A stretch of DNA of 36,058 bases from Aggregatilineales bacterium (GTDB lineage: Bacteria; Chloroflexota; Anaerolineae; Aggregatilineales; Ch27), in the NCBI GenBank assembly GCA_029976005.1, contig JARKOQ010000097.1:1-36058 (forward strand), given 5' to 3'. The translations under genes and the position numbers were made by a program. This document shows positions 6,684 to 14,697 of this stretch, in pieces (within the stretch, counting starts at the first letter, position 1; each line of letters opens with the position of its first letter). Below the pieces are notes generated by a model, which was given only the letters and a program-made list of their open reading frames with translations, did no database searches and was not told where the DNA came from.

Positions 6684-9668
6684 ATGGCCTTCGCCGAAGT
6701 GGTCGTTTACGTGCCGGTGCGCACGGTCTTTCACTATCACATCCCCGCCGGACTGGCCGGACGGCTCCAGCCCGGCCACCTGGTGCGCGTCTCGTTTGGC
6801 ACGGGCGAGCAGCCGGGGATCGTGATCGGCCTGAGCGAGCACAGCCCGGTCGAGCAGACCAAGCCCGTGCTGGAGCTGCTCGACTCGCGGCCCGTGATGA
6901 GCGACATCCACATCGGCGTGGCGCGCTGGCTGAGCGAGACGACCCTGGCCCCCCTGGGTGCCTGCCTGTGGCTCTTCCTGCCGCCGGGATTGACCGGCCG
7001 CTCGGAGCCGCGCCTGAGCCTCACCCCGCTGGCGGCGCAGGACCCGGCCGTGCAGGAGACTTCCCGGTTCGACGACGACGCCTTGCAACTCCTCAGCCTG
7101 TTGCGGCGGCGCGGGCCGCTGCTGGGCAAGCAACTCAATCAGGCCATGCGCGCCAAAGCCTGGGAGCCGGCCGCCCAGGCCCTGATCCAGCGCGGTCTGG
7201 TCCAGCGCGAAACCGTCCTGGCCCCGCCGGTCGTCCACGCCCGCACCATTCGCACTGCCCGCCTGGCGATCCCGGCCGAGCACATCGACGCCATCGCCAC
7301 CCGTCTGGGCCGCGAAAGCCGCCGGGCCAACGTCCTGGAGGTCATGCTGGCCTCGCCGGAAGCCCGCCCCACCCTCGCCAGCGTATGCCAGGCGGCGGGC
7401 TGCACCGAGCGCGTTGTCAAGGACATGGCCGCCGAGGGCGACCTCGTGCTGACCCCGCCCAACCGCTGGCACGAGTTGACCGCCCCCACCGCCCAGGTCG
7501 CCGCCCAGATCGAAGCCGGGGAGTTCGACAAAACACCCCGCCAGAAGGACGCCCTGCAAGCCCTGGTCGCCGCCAACGGCGCGCTGCCGGCGGGCAGGCT
7601 CAGCGCCGCGATCGTCAAATCCCTGGCCGAGCGCGACCTGATTCGAGAAGGCGAGCAGCCGGCCATCGTGGCCCTGCCGCCCCGCTACCTGACCCGCACC
7701 GGCCAGATCGATCCCGCCGCGCTGCTGGCCCGCCTGATCGCGCTGCGCGGCGGCGAAAGAGCCTTGCACACCCTGCGTCTGCTGGCCCGCGAAGGCGACG
7801 CGATCCCGATCAACTGGATCGAAGCCCAGACCGGCGCGGACCTGGACCTGCTGCGCGACATGGCCGAGGACGGCCTGATCCTGCTCAGCGAGGACGATGC
7901 CTGGCGCGATCCGCTGGCCGAACAGAACTTTTCCCCAACGGTCGCCCCGCCCTTCACCCGCGATCAGGAGGCCGTCTGGACGGAGATCGCCGCGCACATG
8001 AACGCGGTCAAGTGGCACGACATCACCCCCCTGCCGGACGAGCCGCACACCTTCCTGCTGCACGGGATCACCGGCTCCGGCAAGACCGAAATCTACCTGC
8101 GCGCGGTGGAACACGCCCTGGCCCACGGCCGGGGGGCGATCGTGCTCGTGCCGGAAATCGCGCTCACGCCGCAGACCGTCAGCCGCTTCGCGGCGCGCTT
8201 CCCCGGCCAGGTGACCGTCATCCACGGCGATCTGTCGGCCGGGGAGCGCTTCGACGCCTGGCGGCGCGCCCGCAGCGGCGAAATCCGGGTGATCGTCGGG
8301 ACGCGCTCGGCGCTGTTCACCCCCCTGCCCGACCTGGGCCTGATCGTGCTGGACGAGGAACACGACGCCAGCTATAAGCAGTCCCCGCCGCTGCCCCCGC
8401 CCTACTACCACGCCCGCGACGTGGCGATCGAGCTGGCCCGCCGCAGCCAGGGTACGGTCATCCTGGGCAGCGCCACCCCCTCCCTGGAGAGCACGTATCT
8501 GGCCCGGCGCGGCCTGTACCATCCCGTCGTGCTGCCCGTCCGGGTGGCCGGCCACCGGGGCGCGGTGCTCCAGCCCGGCCAGACTTCCGACGCGCCAGCC
8601 CTTTACCGTCCCGGCAATCCGGCCGACGCGCGGGCCATCGACCTGCCTGCCGTCGAAGTGATCGACATGCGGGCCGAGCTGAAGTCCGGCAACACCACCA
8701 TGTTCAGCCGCGCCCTGCAGAGCGCCCTGGCCGGAGTCCTCCAGCGCCGGGAGCAGGCCATCCTGTTCCTGAACCGGCGCGGATCGGCCAGCTATGTCTT
8801 CTGCCGGGACTGCGGTTACGTGGCCACCTGCCCGCGCTGCGAGATGCCGCTCACCTACCACGAGGCGGCGGAGATGCTGCGCTGCCATCACTGCGGGCAC
8901 CGGGAAGGCCTCCCAACGCGCTGTCCGGCCTGCCGCAGCCCGCGCATCAAGCACTTCGGCGCGGGGACGGAATCCGTCCAGGCCGCGCTGGGGGAGTTGT
9001 TCCCGGACGCGCGCTCGATCCGCTGGGATCGGGACACGGCCAGCCACCACCGCGATCACGACGCGATCCTGACCCGCTTCGCCGCGCGGGATTCGGACGT
9101 CCTGATCGGCACGCAGATGATCGCCAAGGGCCTCGACCTCCCCGCCGTCACCCTGGTCGGAGTCCTGAACGCCGATGTCGGGCTGGCCCTGCCGGACTTC
9201 CGGGCGGCCGAGCGCACCTTCCAGTTGCTGACCCAGGTGCTGGGCCGGGCCGGGCGCGGGCAGTTGCCCGGCCGGGGGATCATCCAGACCTACCAGCCCG
9301 ATCAGATGGCGATCCAGGCCGCGTCCCGCCAGGATTACGAGGCCTTCTACAACGCCGAGATCGAGAGCCGCCGGGAGCTGGGCTATCCCCCCTTCCGCCG
9401 GCTGGCCCGCCTGTTGATCCGCCAGCGCAGCGCGCCCCAGGCCCAGCGCGAGGCCGAGCAAGCCGCCCGCCTCCTGACCACGCGCATCCGCCAGATGCAG
9501 CTCGACGCCACCAGCCTGATCGGCCCCGCGCCGTGCTTCTTCAGCAAGCTGGAAGGCTACTACCGCTGGCACATCCTGGTGCGCTCCCCGGAGCCGGCCA
9601 CGGTCTTCGACGGGATGGACCTGGCCCGCAACTGGTACCTGGACATTGATCCGCTGGATGTGCTGTAG
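6684..9668 (+). CDS. priA: Primosomal protein N' (PriA helicase), long form
   Basis: Superfamily 2 3'-5' DNA helicase that restarts stalled replication forks by rebuilding the primosome. The 3'-DNA-end binding domain starts at residue 1 (FAEVVVYVPVRTVFHYHIP). Walker A is GITGSGKTE (about 460-470) and the Walker B box is DEEHDASYKQ (about 555-565). Eight zinc-ligand cysteines lie at about 707-755 (CRDC...CPRC...CHHC...CPAC). The conserved LIGTQMIAKGLD and QVLGRAGRG follow. At 994 aa it is roughly 200 residues longer than most PriA proteins. The excess lies between the N-terminal domain and the helicase (about 130-410), where I see four winged-helix-like repeats. The start ATG matches the family N-terminus; upstream there is only a weak ribosome-binding site. 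Confidence 0.97.
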   Translation: MAFAEVVVYVPVRTVFHYHIPAGLAGRLQPGHLVRVSFGTGEQPGIVIGLSEHSPVEQTKPVLELLDSRPVMSDIHIGVARWLSETTLAPLGACLWLFLPPGLTGRSEPRLSLTPLAAQDPAVQETSRFDDDALQLLSLLRRRGPLLGKQLNQAMRAKAWEPAAQALIQRGLVQRETVLAPPVVHARTIRTARLAIPAEHIDAIATRLGRESRRANVLEVMLASPEARPTLASVCQAAGCTERVVKDMAAEGDLVLTPPNRWHELTAPTAQVAAQIEAGEFDKTPRQKDALQALVAANGALPAGRLSAAIVKSLAERDLIREGEQPAIVALPPRYLTRTGQIDPAALLARLIALRGGERALHTLRLLAREGDAIPINWIEAQTGADLDLLRDMAEDGLILLSEDDAWRDPLAEQNFSPTVAPPFTRDQEAVWTEIAAHMNAVKWHDITPLPDEPHTFLLHGITGSGKTEIYLRAVEHALAHGRGAIVLVPEIALTPQTVSRFAARFPGQVTVIHGDLSAGERFDAWRRARSGEIRVIVGTRSALFTPLPDLGLIVLDEEHDASYKQSPPLPPPYYHARDVAIELARRSQGTVILGSATPSLESTYLARRGLYHPVVLPVRVAGHRGAVLQPGQTSDAPALYRPGNPADARAIDLPAVEVIDMRAELKSGNTTMFSRALQSALAGVLQRREQAILFLNRRGSASYVFCRDCGYVATCPRCEMPLTYHEAAEMLRCHHCGHREGLPTRCPACRSPRIKHFGAGTESVQAALGELFPDARSIRWDRDTASHHRDHDAILTRFAARDSDVLIGTQMIAKGLDLPAVTLVGVLNADVGLALPDFRAAERTFQLLTQVLGRAGRGQLPGRGIIQTYQPDQMAIQAASRQDYEAFYNAEIESRRELGYPPFRRLARLLIRQRSAPQAQREAEQAARLLTTRIRQMQLDATSLIGPAPCFFSKLEGYYRWHILVRSPEPATVFDGMDLARNWYLDIDPLDVL

Positions 9669-9776
9669 CCGGGCCGCGCGGACAGAGCTACCCCATCAAC
9701 GGCAAAACGAACCATACAAGAACTCCCACGGCAAGCAGCCCGGAACAAGCAGCAGAGCCTACGAATCATGCCCTTA

Positions 9777-9808
9777 CTCTGCGTCCGCCGCGACCTCCGC
9801 GGTGAGAT
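9777..9808 (-). repeat. Decayed dispersed repeat (TCACC...AGAGG type), copy F
   Basis: Read on the minus strand it is ATCTCACCGCGGAGG followed by CGCGGCGGACGCAGAG. This is a G+C-shifted version of the copy at 35878-35910, which reads ATCTCACCACAGAGGACACG and onward. Confidence 0.45.
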
Positions 9809-9851
9809 ACTTTTTCCGGCCTGATGCGCCGGGTACATGGCCGATCCGCCA

Positions 9852-9879
9852 TTTCCAAAACCGGGCGCTCTGTTACAAT
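9852..9879 (+). promoter_or_regulatory. Promoter for a possibly leaderless mRNA
   Basis: TTTCCA (9852-9857), 16-bp spacer, TACAAT (9874-9879). The ATG of the glycosyltransferase begins at 9887, 8 nt after the -10, which is where transcription should start, and no Shine-Dalgarno is present. Confidence 0.5.
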
Positions 9880-9886
9880 CAGCCCC

Positions 9887-11284
9887 ATGACTCGCCTGAA
9901 ACCTTCCCTCGAACGTCTGATCCGGCATCCCCATTTCGCGATCGGGCTGATCTTCCTGGTCGCGCTCGGCCTGCGGTTAGGCTACGTGACTTTCAGAACC
10001 GACTGGCCGCCCATTCGCGGAGGGGACTACCACTGGTACGCGGACTACGGCAGCACCCTGGTGCGCACCGGCTGGACGCTCGGCCCGCCGCCAACCGGCC
10101 CGCTTTTCCTCCTGGTGGCGGGCTACGCCGAGCAACTGACCCCGCCCGACTTCCCGGATCAGGACGGCTGGCTGCTCCAGCGGATGGTGGCCGGGCCGCA
10201 GGTCTTCCCCGATCCGCTGGGCCGGGGCGCGGCCGCGATCCGGCTGCTCAACGCCCTGCTCGGCAGCCTGACGGTGGTCATGGTCGACCGGATCGGGCGC
10301 GCGGCCTGGTCGAGAAAGGCCGGGCTGCTGGCCGCGCTGCTCGTCGCGATTGGCCCGCCCTTCGTGATCGAGGCCGGCAACCTCGTGACCGAGTCGATCG
10401 CCCTCTTCCTCCTGACCTGGGCGACCGCCCTCTGGCTGGAGAAAATCGATCATCCGGACTGGCGGCTGATGGCCGCCACGGGCGGACTGCTGGGGATCGG
10501 CGCGCTGACTCGCTCGGTCTTCCTGGGCATCCTGGCGATCCCGGTGAGTCACCTGCTGCTCACCCTGGGCTGGCGCGAACGGGCCTGGGGCCGCCTGCTG
10601 CGCTGCGGGAGCGTGCTGGTCGTCTGCTTCCTGCTGACCCTCGCTCCCTGGACGCTCTACAACCTTGTGCAGTGGGACCGCCTGACCCTGACCGGCGAGG
10701 GGTTGATGGGCACCCTGTACGTGGGCGCGGCCGGCTGGAAAGACCCACAGGCGGTCGATGCCGAGCTGGGATTCAGCGGCGATACCCAGGGGAGCGCGGA
10801 TCGCGAGGCTCGCCAGGACGCCTACGCCCAGGGGTTCATCCAGACCGTGCTGGCCGACCCGCTCGGCTACCTGACCCGGCGGCTGGGCGAGCTGGGCGGC
10901 GCCCTGCTCCAGCCGCACAACACCACCGCCTTCCCCGGCGAAAGCCTCAAGGAGCTGGCGCTGGCCTGGCTGCGCGACGATCGCTCGCTGGCCGGGCTGG
11001 GCCGCCTGATCCAGGGTGAGTCCTTCTGGCCCAAGCTGGCCCTGTACGTCTTCCACTACGCGGCCCTGCTGCTGGGGGGCCTGGGACTGGCGCTGAACCT
11101 GCGGCGCTGGCGGGCGCTGTGGCCGCTGGTTGCCACCCTGGCCTACTTCCTGGGCATCCACCTGGTGCTGGCCGCCATCCCGCGCTACCTGTTTCCCCTG
11201 GAGCCTTTCTGGGTTTTGTTCGCGGCCGCGTTCCTGGTTGCGCGCCCGCTTGCTCGCCCTGGGTCGATCCCCGCCCAGACATGA
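9887..11284 (+). CDS. GT39-type membrane glycosyltransferase
   Basis: 465-aa multi-pass membrane protein of the GT-C fold, PMT/ArnT-like (GT39), which would transfer a sugar from a polyprenyl-phosphate donor to an outward-facing acceptor. TM1 (about 18-36) ends at LRLGYVTF, and the first outer loop has IRGGDYHWYADYG, with acidic residues where the catalytic Asp is found in this family. About nine more hydrophobic spans follow, ending with LYLFP-like and VLFAAAFLVARPL. No acceptor can be named. The frame is open from 9824, but the ATG at 9887 immediately follows a -10 hexamer and begins the family-like N-terminus. Confidence 0.85.
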   Translation: MTRLKPSLERLIRHPHFAIGLIFLVALGLRLGYVTFRTDWPPIRGGDYHWYADYGSTLVRTGWTLGPPPTGPLFLLVAGYAEQLTPPDFPDQDGWLLQRMVAGPQVFPDPLGRGAAAIRLLNALLGSLTVVMVDRIGRAAWSRKAGLLAALLVAIGPPFVIEAGNLVTESIALFLLTWATALWLEKIDHPDWRLMAATGGLLGIGALTRSVFLGILAIPVSHLLLTLGWRERAWGRLLRCGSVLVVCFLLTLAPWTLYNLVQWDRLTLTGEGLMGTLYVGAAGWKDPQAVDAELGFSGDTQGSADREARQDAYAQGFIQTVLADPLGYLTRRLGELGGALLQPHNTTAFPGESLKELALAWLRDDRSLAGLGRLIQGESFWPKLALYVFHYAALLLGGLGLALNLRRWRALWPLVATLAYFLGIHLVLAAIPRYLFPLEPFWVLFAAAFLVARPLARPGSIPAQT

Positions 11285-11416
11285 GGCCGCGAACAGGGCC
11301 ATCGAATCATCAGCCCTAGAGGCATCTCATTGCTGAGAACACGCGCTAACAGCACCAGGGTCGCAGGGCGAGAATTCGATTCCTGGAGCCATCCTCGGCA
11401 TTCCTCACGCTCTCTG

Positions 11417-11441
11417 AGGCAGGTTTTTCCATCTCCTGCCT
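11417..11441 (+). terminator. Possible terminator after the glycosyltransferase
   Basis: AGGCAGG and CCTGCCT form a 7-bp stem with an 11-nt loop, followed by TTCTTCGTGTTTTT. It is 130 bp beyond the stop and abuts a dispersed repeat, so the call is weak. Confidence 0.35.
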
Positions 11442-11475
11442 TTCTTCGTGTTTTTCCTTGGCGTTTTGGCGGTTC
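11441..11475 (-). repeat. Dispersed CCGCCAAGAACGCC repeat, copy B
   Basis: On the minus strand: GAACCGCCAAAACGCCAAG, then GAAAAACACGAAGAAA. It is the closest relative of the copy at 2905, including the flanking AAGCAGCCT. Confidence 0.65.
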
Positions 11476-11530
11476 AGGCTGCTTGTAGCTTTGTCCGGTC
11501 CGCGACTGGCACCCGGCCCGGCTGGAAGGC

Positions 11531-11536
11531 TACAAT
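11531..11536 (+). promoter_or_regulatory. -10 element of the hydrolase cluster
   Basis: TACAAT 29 bp upstream of the ATG at 11566. The -35 region is not recognisable. Confidence 0.4.
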
Positions 11537-11565
11537 AGCACCGACCTGAGGGACTTTCGTAACGG

Positions 11566-11946
11566 ATGCAGGCGATGGCCCAGAGAACGCCCCATGCCTC
11601 CCCAATCCACTTTCTGGTGTTTGCCCCCGGCCTGGATGCCTGGGTCTTTCGGGCCGCCTATCGCTACTGGACCCTGTTCAAGCCCATTCTGTACACCATG
11701 CGCACCCCGGACGACCTGGCCCTGGTCACTTACCCGATCGAGGAGGGCCATGCCGTGGCCGTGACACTGGTCATGCGGCGTGATACCGCCAGCACCGTCC
11801 AGGCGATGGCCGCGCGGATGCTGCCCGATGCATTCCTCGATCCGCTGGTCTACGACGCGCCGGAGGACCTGCGCCTGACCCTGGACGGCCGGGCAGCCTA
11901 CAACCAGCGTTATGGCGTGCCGGACCCCACACCGGGCGGAGCCTGA
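11566..11946 (+). CDS. Stand-alone copy of the hydrolase C-terminal domain
   Basis: This 126-aa protein has no family that I recognise. Its sequence from PIHFLVFAPGLDAWVFRAAY onward aligns by eye with residues 398-497 of the next gene. Shared positions include HF, P-x-LD, F-x-A-A, YW-x-x-F-x-P-x-L, the AVTL/AVTV strand followed by an AMxxL helix, and a final A-x-x-R-x-G. It therefore encodes a free-standing version of the domain fused to the glycoside hydrolase. Alternating strands and helices suggest a compact alpha/beta domain of about 100 aa, with no signal peptide or TM. It is 3 nt upstream of the hydrolase gene, so the two are surely co-transcribed. A second in-frame ATG at 11575 is an alternative start. 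Confidence 0.7.
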   Translation: MQAMAQRTPHASPIHFLVFAPGLDAWVFRAAYRYWTLFKPILYTMRTPDDLALVTYPIEEGHAVAVTLVMRRDTASTVQAMAARMLPDAFLDPLVYDAPEDLRLTLDGRAAYNQRYGVPDPTPGGA

Positions 11947-11949
11947 CCC

Positions 11950-13443
11950 ATGCGGCTGGATGACTACCAGTGGTCGCGCAACCCGCGCGGCATGCACAAC
12001 GAAAGCGTCTTTCGCATCCGGCCGGAGCGCTACCAGCAGATTCGGGCCGGGTGGGTCAAGCTGGTCGCCTCCGACGTGGAATACGTCCAGAACATCCCGA
12101 CCCTGCTGGCCGCCAACATCACGCCCATCGTGCGCATCTACCGCCCCCAGTTCAGCGACAAGCCCGCCGATGCCCAGGCTTACGCCAGCATCCAGAGCTA
12201 CATCAGCGCGGGCGTGCGCTGGTTCGAGCTGTGGAACGAGCCGAACCTGGGCAACGAATGGCCCTCCCACCTGGAGCCGGGCCTCGACCCGGAAAACATC
12301 GAGGTCTACATCGCGCCGATGATGAACCACTGGATCGAGTGGGCCGAGCGCGTGATCCAGATGGGCGGCTATCCGGGCTTCATCGCCCTGGGGCCGGGGG
12401 CCGTCCGCCGCCACGCGGCCACGATCTGGCTGCGCAACATGATGGGCTACCTGCGCACGGCCCATTACAGCCGCTTCCGGGCGGTGCTGGGCAACGGCCT
12501 GTGGTTCGCCGATCACCCCTACATCTACAACCACTTCTCGCAGGAGATTCCCGGCGGTGGGCCGCTCAGCGCGCGATCGCCGGAACAGCAGAACGCCCTG
12601 GAAGGCGGCTGGCACTTCGACTATCCCTACGACGCGATCTGCCAGGCAGACGATCCCGGCCGCAGCGTGTGGGGCGGCACGCCGTCCACCCCCTACGGCG
12701 ACCCGGTCGGGCTGACGGCGATGGGCGGCGCGTTCATGGACCTGCTGCGCGATTACTTCGGCGGCGGCATGGTGCCGGTGATCGGGACGGAAGGCGGCAT
12801 CTGGCCCTGGCCCGGCCCCGGCGAGGCCCCGCGCGTGGACGATGCGCGCTACCCCGGCGTGACCTGGCGCAGCCATGCCGAGGCCATGACCGCCATGTTC
12901 GACTGGATTGCCGGACCGCAGGCTCCCCCCTGGCTATTTGGAGTCACGCTCTGGAAGGAAGACTACTACTGGGAGACCGCGCACGGCACCGCCCCTACGG
13001 TCGAGCGGCTGGCTGCGACGAATCCGCCCTACAAAAGCGTTCCCGCGCTCGATACCGGCGGCACGGTCTGGCCGGGGGTGGGTGGAGAAGCGCCGGAAGT
13101 CGAAGTGCCGGAAGGCCCCGGCCCCGTGCACGGCGGGCCAGATCACCACTTCTTCTTCCTCAGCCCGGACCTCGACCCGGCCTGGTTCTTCGCGGCGGCG
13201 GAAGCCTACTGGGCGCGTTTCAGGCCGGTGCTGCTCGACCAGCCTGAGTTCATCCAGTGGATGCCCTACAGCAAGACCCTGGCCGTGACCGTGATCAGCA
13301 GTCCGGCCCAGGTCGAGGCCATGAACACCCTGCTGCGCGATCCCTGGCCGAATATCTGGTACGATCTGATCGTGGTCGACTCGGCGGACGCGCTGGCGGC
13401 AATCTTCGCGCAGCGGGTGGCCGCCGGGCGGCGCTTCGGATAG
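11950..13443 (+). CDS. Clan-A-like glycoside hydrolase with accessory domain
   Basis: This 497-aa protein is made of a (beta/alpha)8-type hydrolase domain (about 1-370), a Pro/Gly/Glu-rich linker (about 371-397) and a 100-aa domain (398-497) homologous to the preceding gene product. Two glutamates sit as in retaining clan-A glycosidases: WFELWNEPNLGN with E97 as probable acid/base, and VIGTEGGIWPW with E281 as probable nucleophile; WLFGVTLWKEDYYW resembles the strand-8 aromatic motif. The substrate is unknown. There is no signal peptide, so it either acts in the cytoplasm or is a non-enzymatic relative. GGAG lies 8 nt before the ATG. The methyltransferase-like gene follows after 11 nt. Confidence 0.72.
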   Translation: MRLDDYQWSRNPRGMHNESVFRIRPERYQQIRAGWVKLVASDVEYVQNIPTLLAANITPIVRIYRPQFSDKPADAQAYASIQSYISAGVRWFELWNEPNLGNEWPSHLEPGLDPENIEVYIAPMMNHWIEWAERVIQMGGYPGFIALGPGAVRRHAATIWLRNMMGYLRTAHYSRFRAVLGNGLWFADHPYIYNHFSQEIPGGGPLSARSPEQQNALEGGWHFDYPYDAICQADDPGRSVWGGTPSTPYGDPVGLTAMGGAFMDLLRDYFGGGMVPVIGTEGGIWPWPGPGEAPRVDDARYPGVTWRSHAEAMTAMFDWIAGPQAPPWLFGVTLWKEDYYWETAHGTAPTVERLAATNPPYKSVPALDTGGTVWPGVGGEAPEVEVPEGPGPVHGGPDHHFFFLSPDLDPAWFFAAAEAYWARFRPVLLDQPEFIQWMPYSKTLAVTVISSPAQVEAMNTLLRDPWPNIWYDLIVVDSADALAAIFAQRVAAGRRFG

Positions 13444-13454
13444 GGCACGGTCGC

Positions 13455-14603
13455 ATGTCACAGCCAGGCCAATTCTGGGAACGCCTCCGCACCAGGTTCA
13501 GGATCAAGCTGCCCCAACGCCCGCGCTGGCCGGGCTTCAAGGCTGTCTTGCGCGGGATCGCCACCGCCCCATTCAGGCTGCTCAAGTTCATCGCCCTGCT
13601 GCCCGTCCACCTGGTCAAGTTCCTGATCAGGCTGCCCCGGCGCATCTGGCGGGCCTGGAAGGCCGCGGCGCGGGCCTTGTACGTGGGCCGCCGCAAGACG
13701 GCGGCAGGCATCCGCAAGGGGATTTACTACGTCCGCGAAGGCCGCCGGCTGCGCCGCACCTACCTGCCCGCCGATCGAATCAGGCACGCCCTGTACGTCC
13801 GGTTCCATCCGCGCCGGACGCTGCACGGCCTGGCCTGCCTGCGCACCCGCCTGCGCGGGCGAGCAGTCTGGAACTCGGTCCCCGGGCTGGCCGTCGTGCC
13901 CCGCGCGCTGACCTGGGCGCGCCATTATCGCCGCCACCTGTCCCGCTACCGCGACATCGACGCGATCCGTTCGATCGTCTACGCCGACGAGACCCCCATC
14001 GAGGGCATCAAGCCGCCCACCCCCATCGGCTACCGCGCCCGGCGCGACAGCATCCGGCCGCGCTGGGGCGCGCTGCTGCACGGCCTCGTCCACCTGAGCG
14101 AGACCCAGCGCGTCCTGGAGCTGGGCACGGCCTTTGGCCTGTCCGGGCTGTACATCGCGCGCGGCCTGCTGGACAGTTTCCCGGTCCGCACGTGCTATTT
14201 CGTGACCATCGAGCGCAACCGGCAGTTCGCCCGCATCGCCGAAAACAACTTCGACGAGCTGGGCTACCTGGATTTTGTGCACGTGATTCAGGGGGATTTC
14301 GAAACCGAGCTGGAGCGCGCACTCGACCTGATCAAGCCGCTTCAGATGGCCTACATCGACGGCAATCACGACTGCGACGCGACCCTGCGCTACGTCTCCC
14401 AGCTCAAGGCCAGGGCGCGCCCCGGCAGCCTGATCATCCTGGATGACATCCACTGGTCGCCGGAGATGACCCGCGCCTGGCGCACGATCCAGCAGATGCC
14501 GCGCGTCGCCGCCACCGTCGACCTGTGGCAGTGGGGGATCGTCGTCACCGGACCCGGCCCGACCGAAACCGGCCAGGCCCTGCACCTGAGCGCGCGGCTG
14601 TAA
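13455..14603 (+). CDS. SAM methyltransferase with basic N-terminal region
   Basis: 382-aa protein with a class I SAM-dependent methyltransferase domain in its C-terminal half. SAM motif I is VLELGTAFGLSGLYIARG (220-237), then the acidic strand end FVTIERN, VIQGDF, and the MAYIDGNHDCDATLRY / GSLIILDDIHW region typical of the Methyltransf_24 (O-methyltransferase-like) group. The N-terminal 200 residues are very rich in Arg and Lys, with short hydrophobic stretches (about 41-60) that look amphipathic and may bind membrane or nucleic acid. The open frame extends back to 13257 inside the hydrolase gene, but the ATG at 13455, 11 nt past that gene's stop, is the sensible start. The substrate is unknown; proximity suggests a glycan or lipid. 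Confidence 0.78.
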   Translation: MSQPGQFWERLRTRFRIKLPQRPRWPGFKAVLRGIATAPFRLLKFIALLPVHLVKFLIRLPRRIWRAWKAAARALYVGRRKTAAGIRKGIYYVREGRRLRRTYLPADRIRHALYVRFHPRRTLHGLACLRTRLRGRAVWNSVPGLAVVPRALTWARHYRRHLSRYRDIDAIRSIVYADETPIEGIKPPTPIGYRARRDSIRPRWGALLHGLVHLSETQRVLELGTAFGLSGLYIARGLLDSFPVRTCYFVTIERNRQFARIAENNFDELGYLDFVHVIQGDFETELERALDLIKPLQMAYIDGNHDCDATLRYVSQLKARARPGSLIILDDIHWSPEMTRAWRTIQQMPRVAATVDLWQWGIVVTGPGPTETGQALHLSARL

Positions 14604-14637
14604 GGGGTTTCTTAGATCGGCCGGGCGGCAGGCATGC

Positions 14638-14643
14638 TATACT
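14638..14643 (+). promoter_or_regulatory. -10 element of the 2H phosphoesterase-like gene
   Basis: TATACT 54 bp upstream of the TTG start at 14698. The -35 is not clear. It suggests separate transcription from the upstream cluster. Confidence 0.4.
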
Positions 14644-14697
14644 GACGGCAGCGCCCGCGAGACATCCGGCAGATACCTTATTGGGAGGAACCCAGCC

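Noticed and set aside
6579..9572. 997-aa open frame on the minus strand opposite priA
   Set aside because: It is a by-product of high GC in the opposite strand. The translation is Gln/Gly/Ala-rich with no motif, while the plus strand has every PriA motif.
11350..11395. tRNA-like 3' end (TTCGATTC and ending GGAGCCA)
   Set aside because: The bases around the loop do not form a T-stem, and no acceptor, D or anticodon arm is found upstream. At most a tRNA relic.
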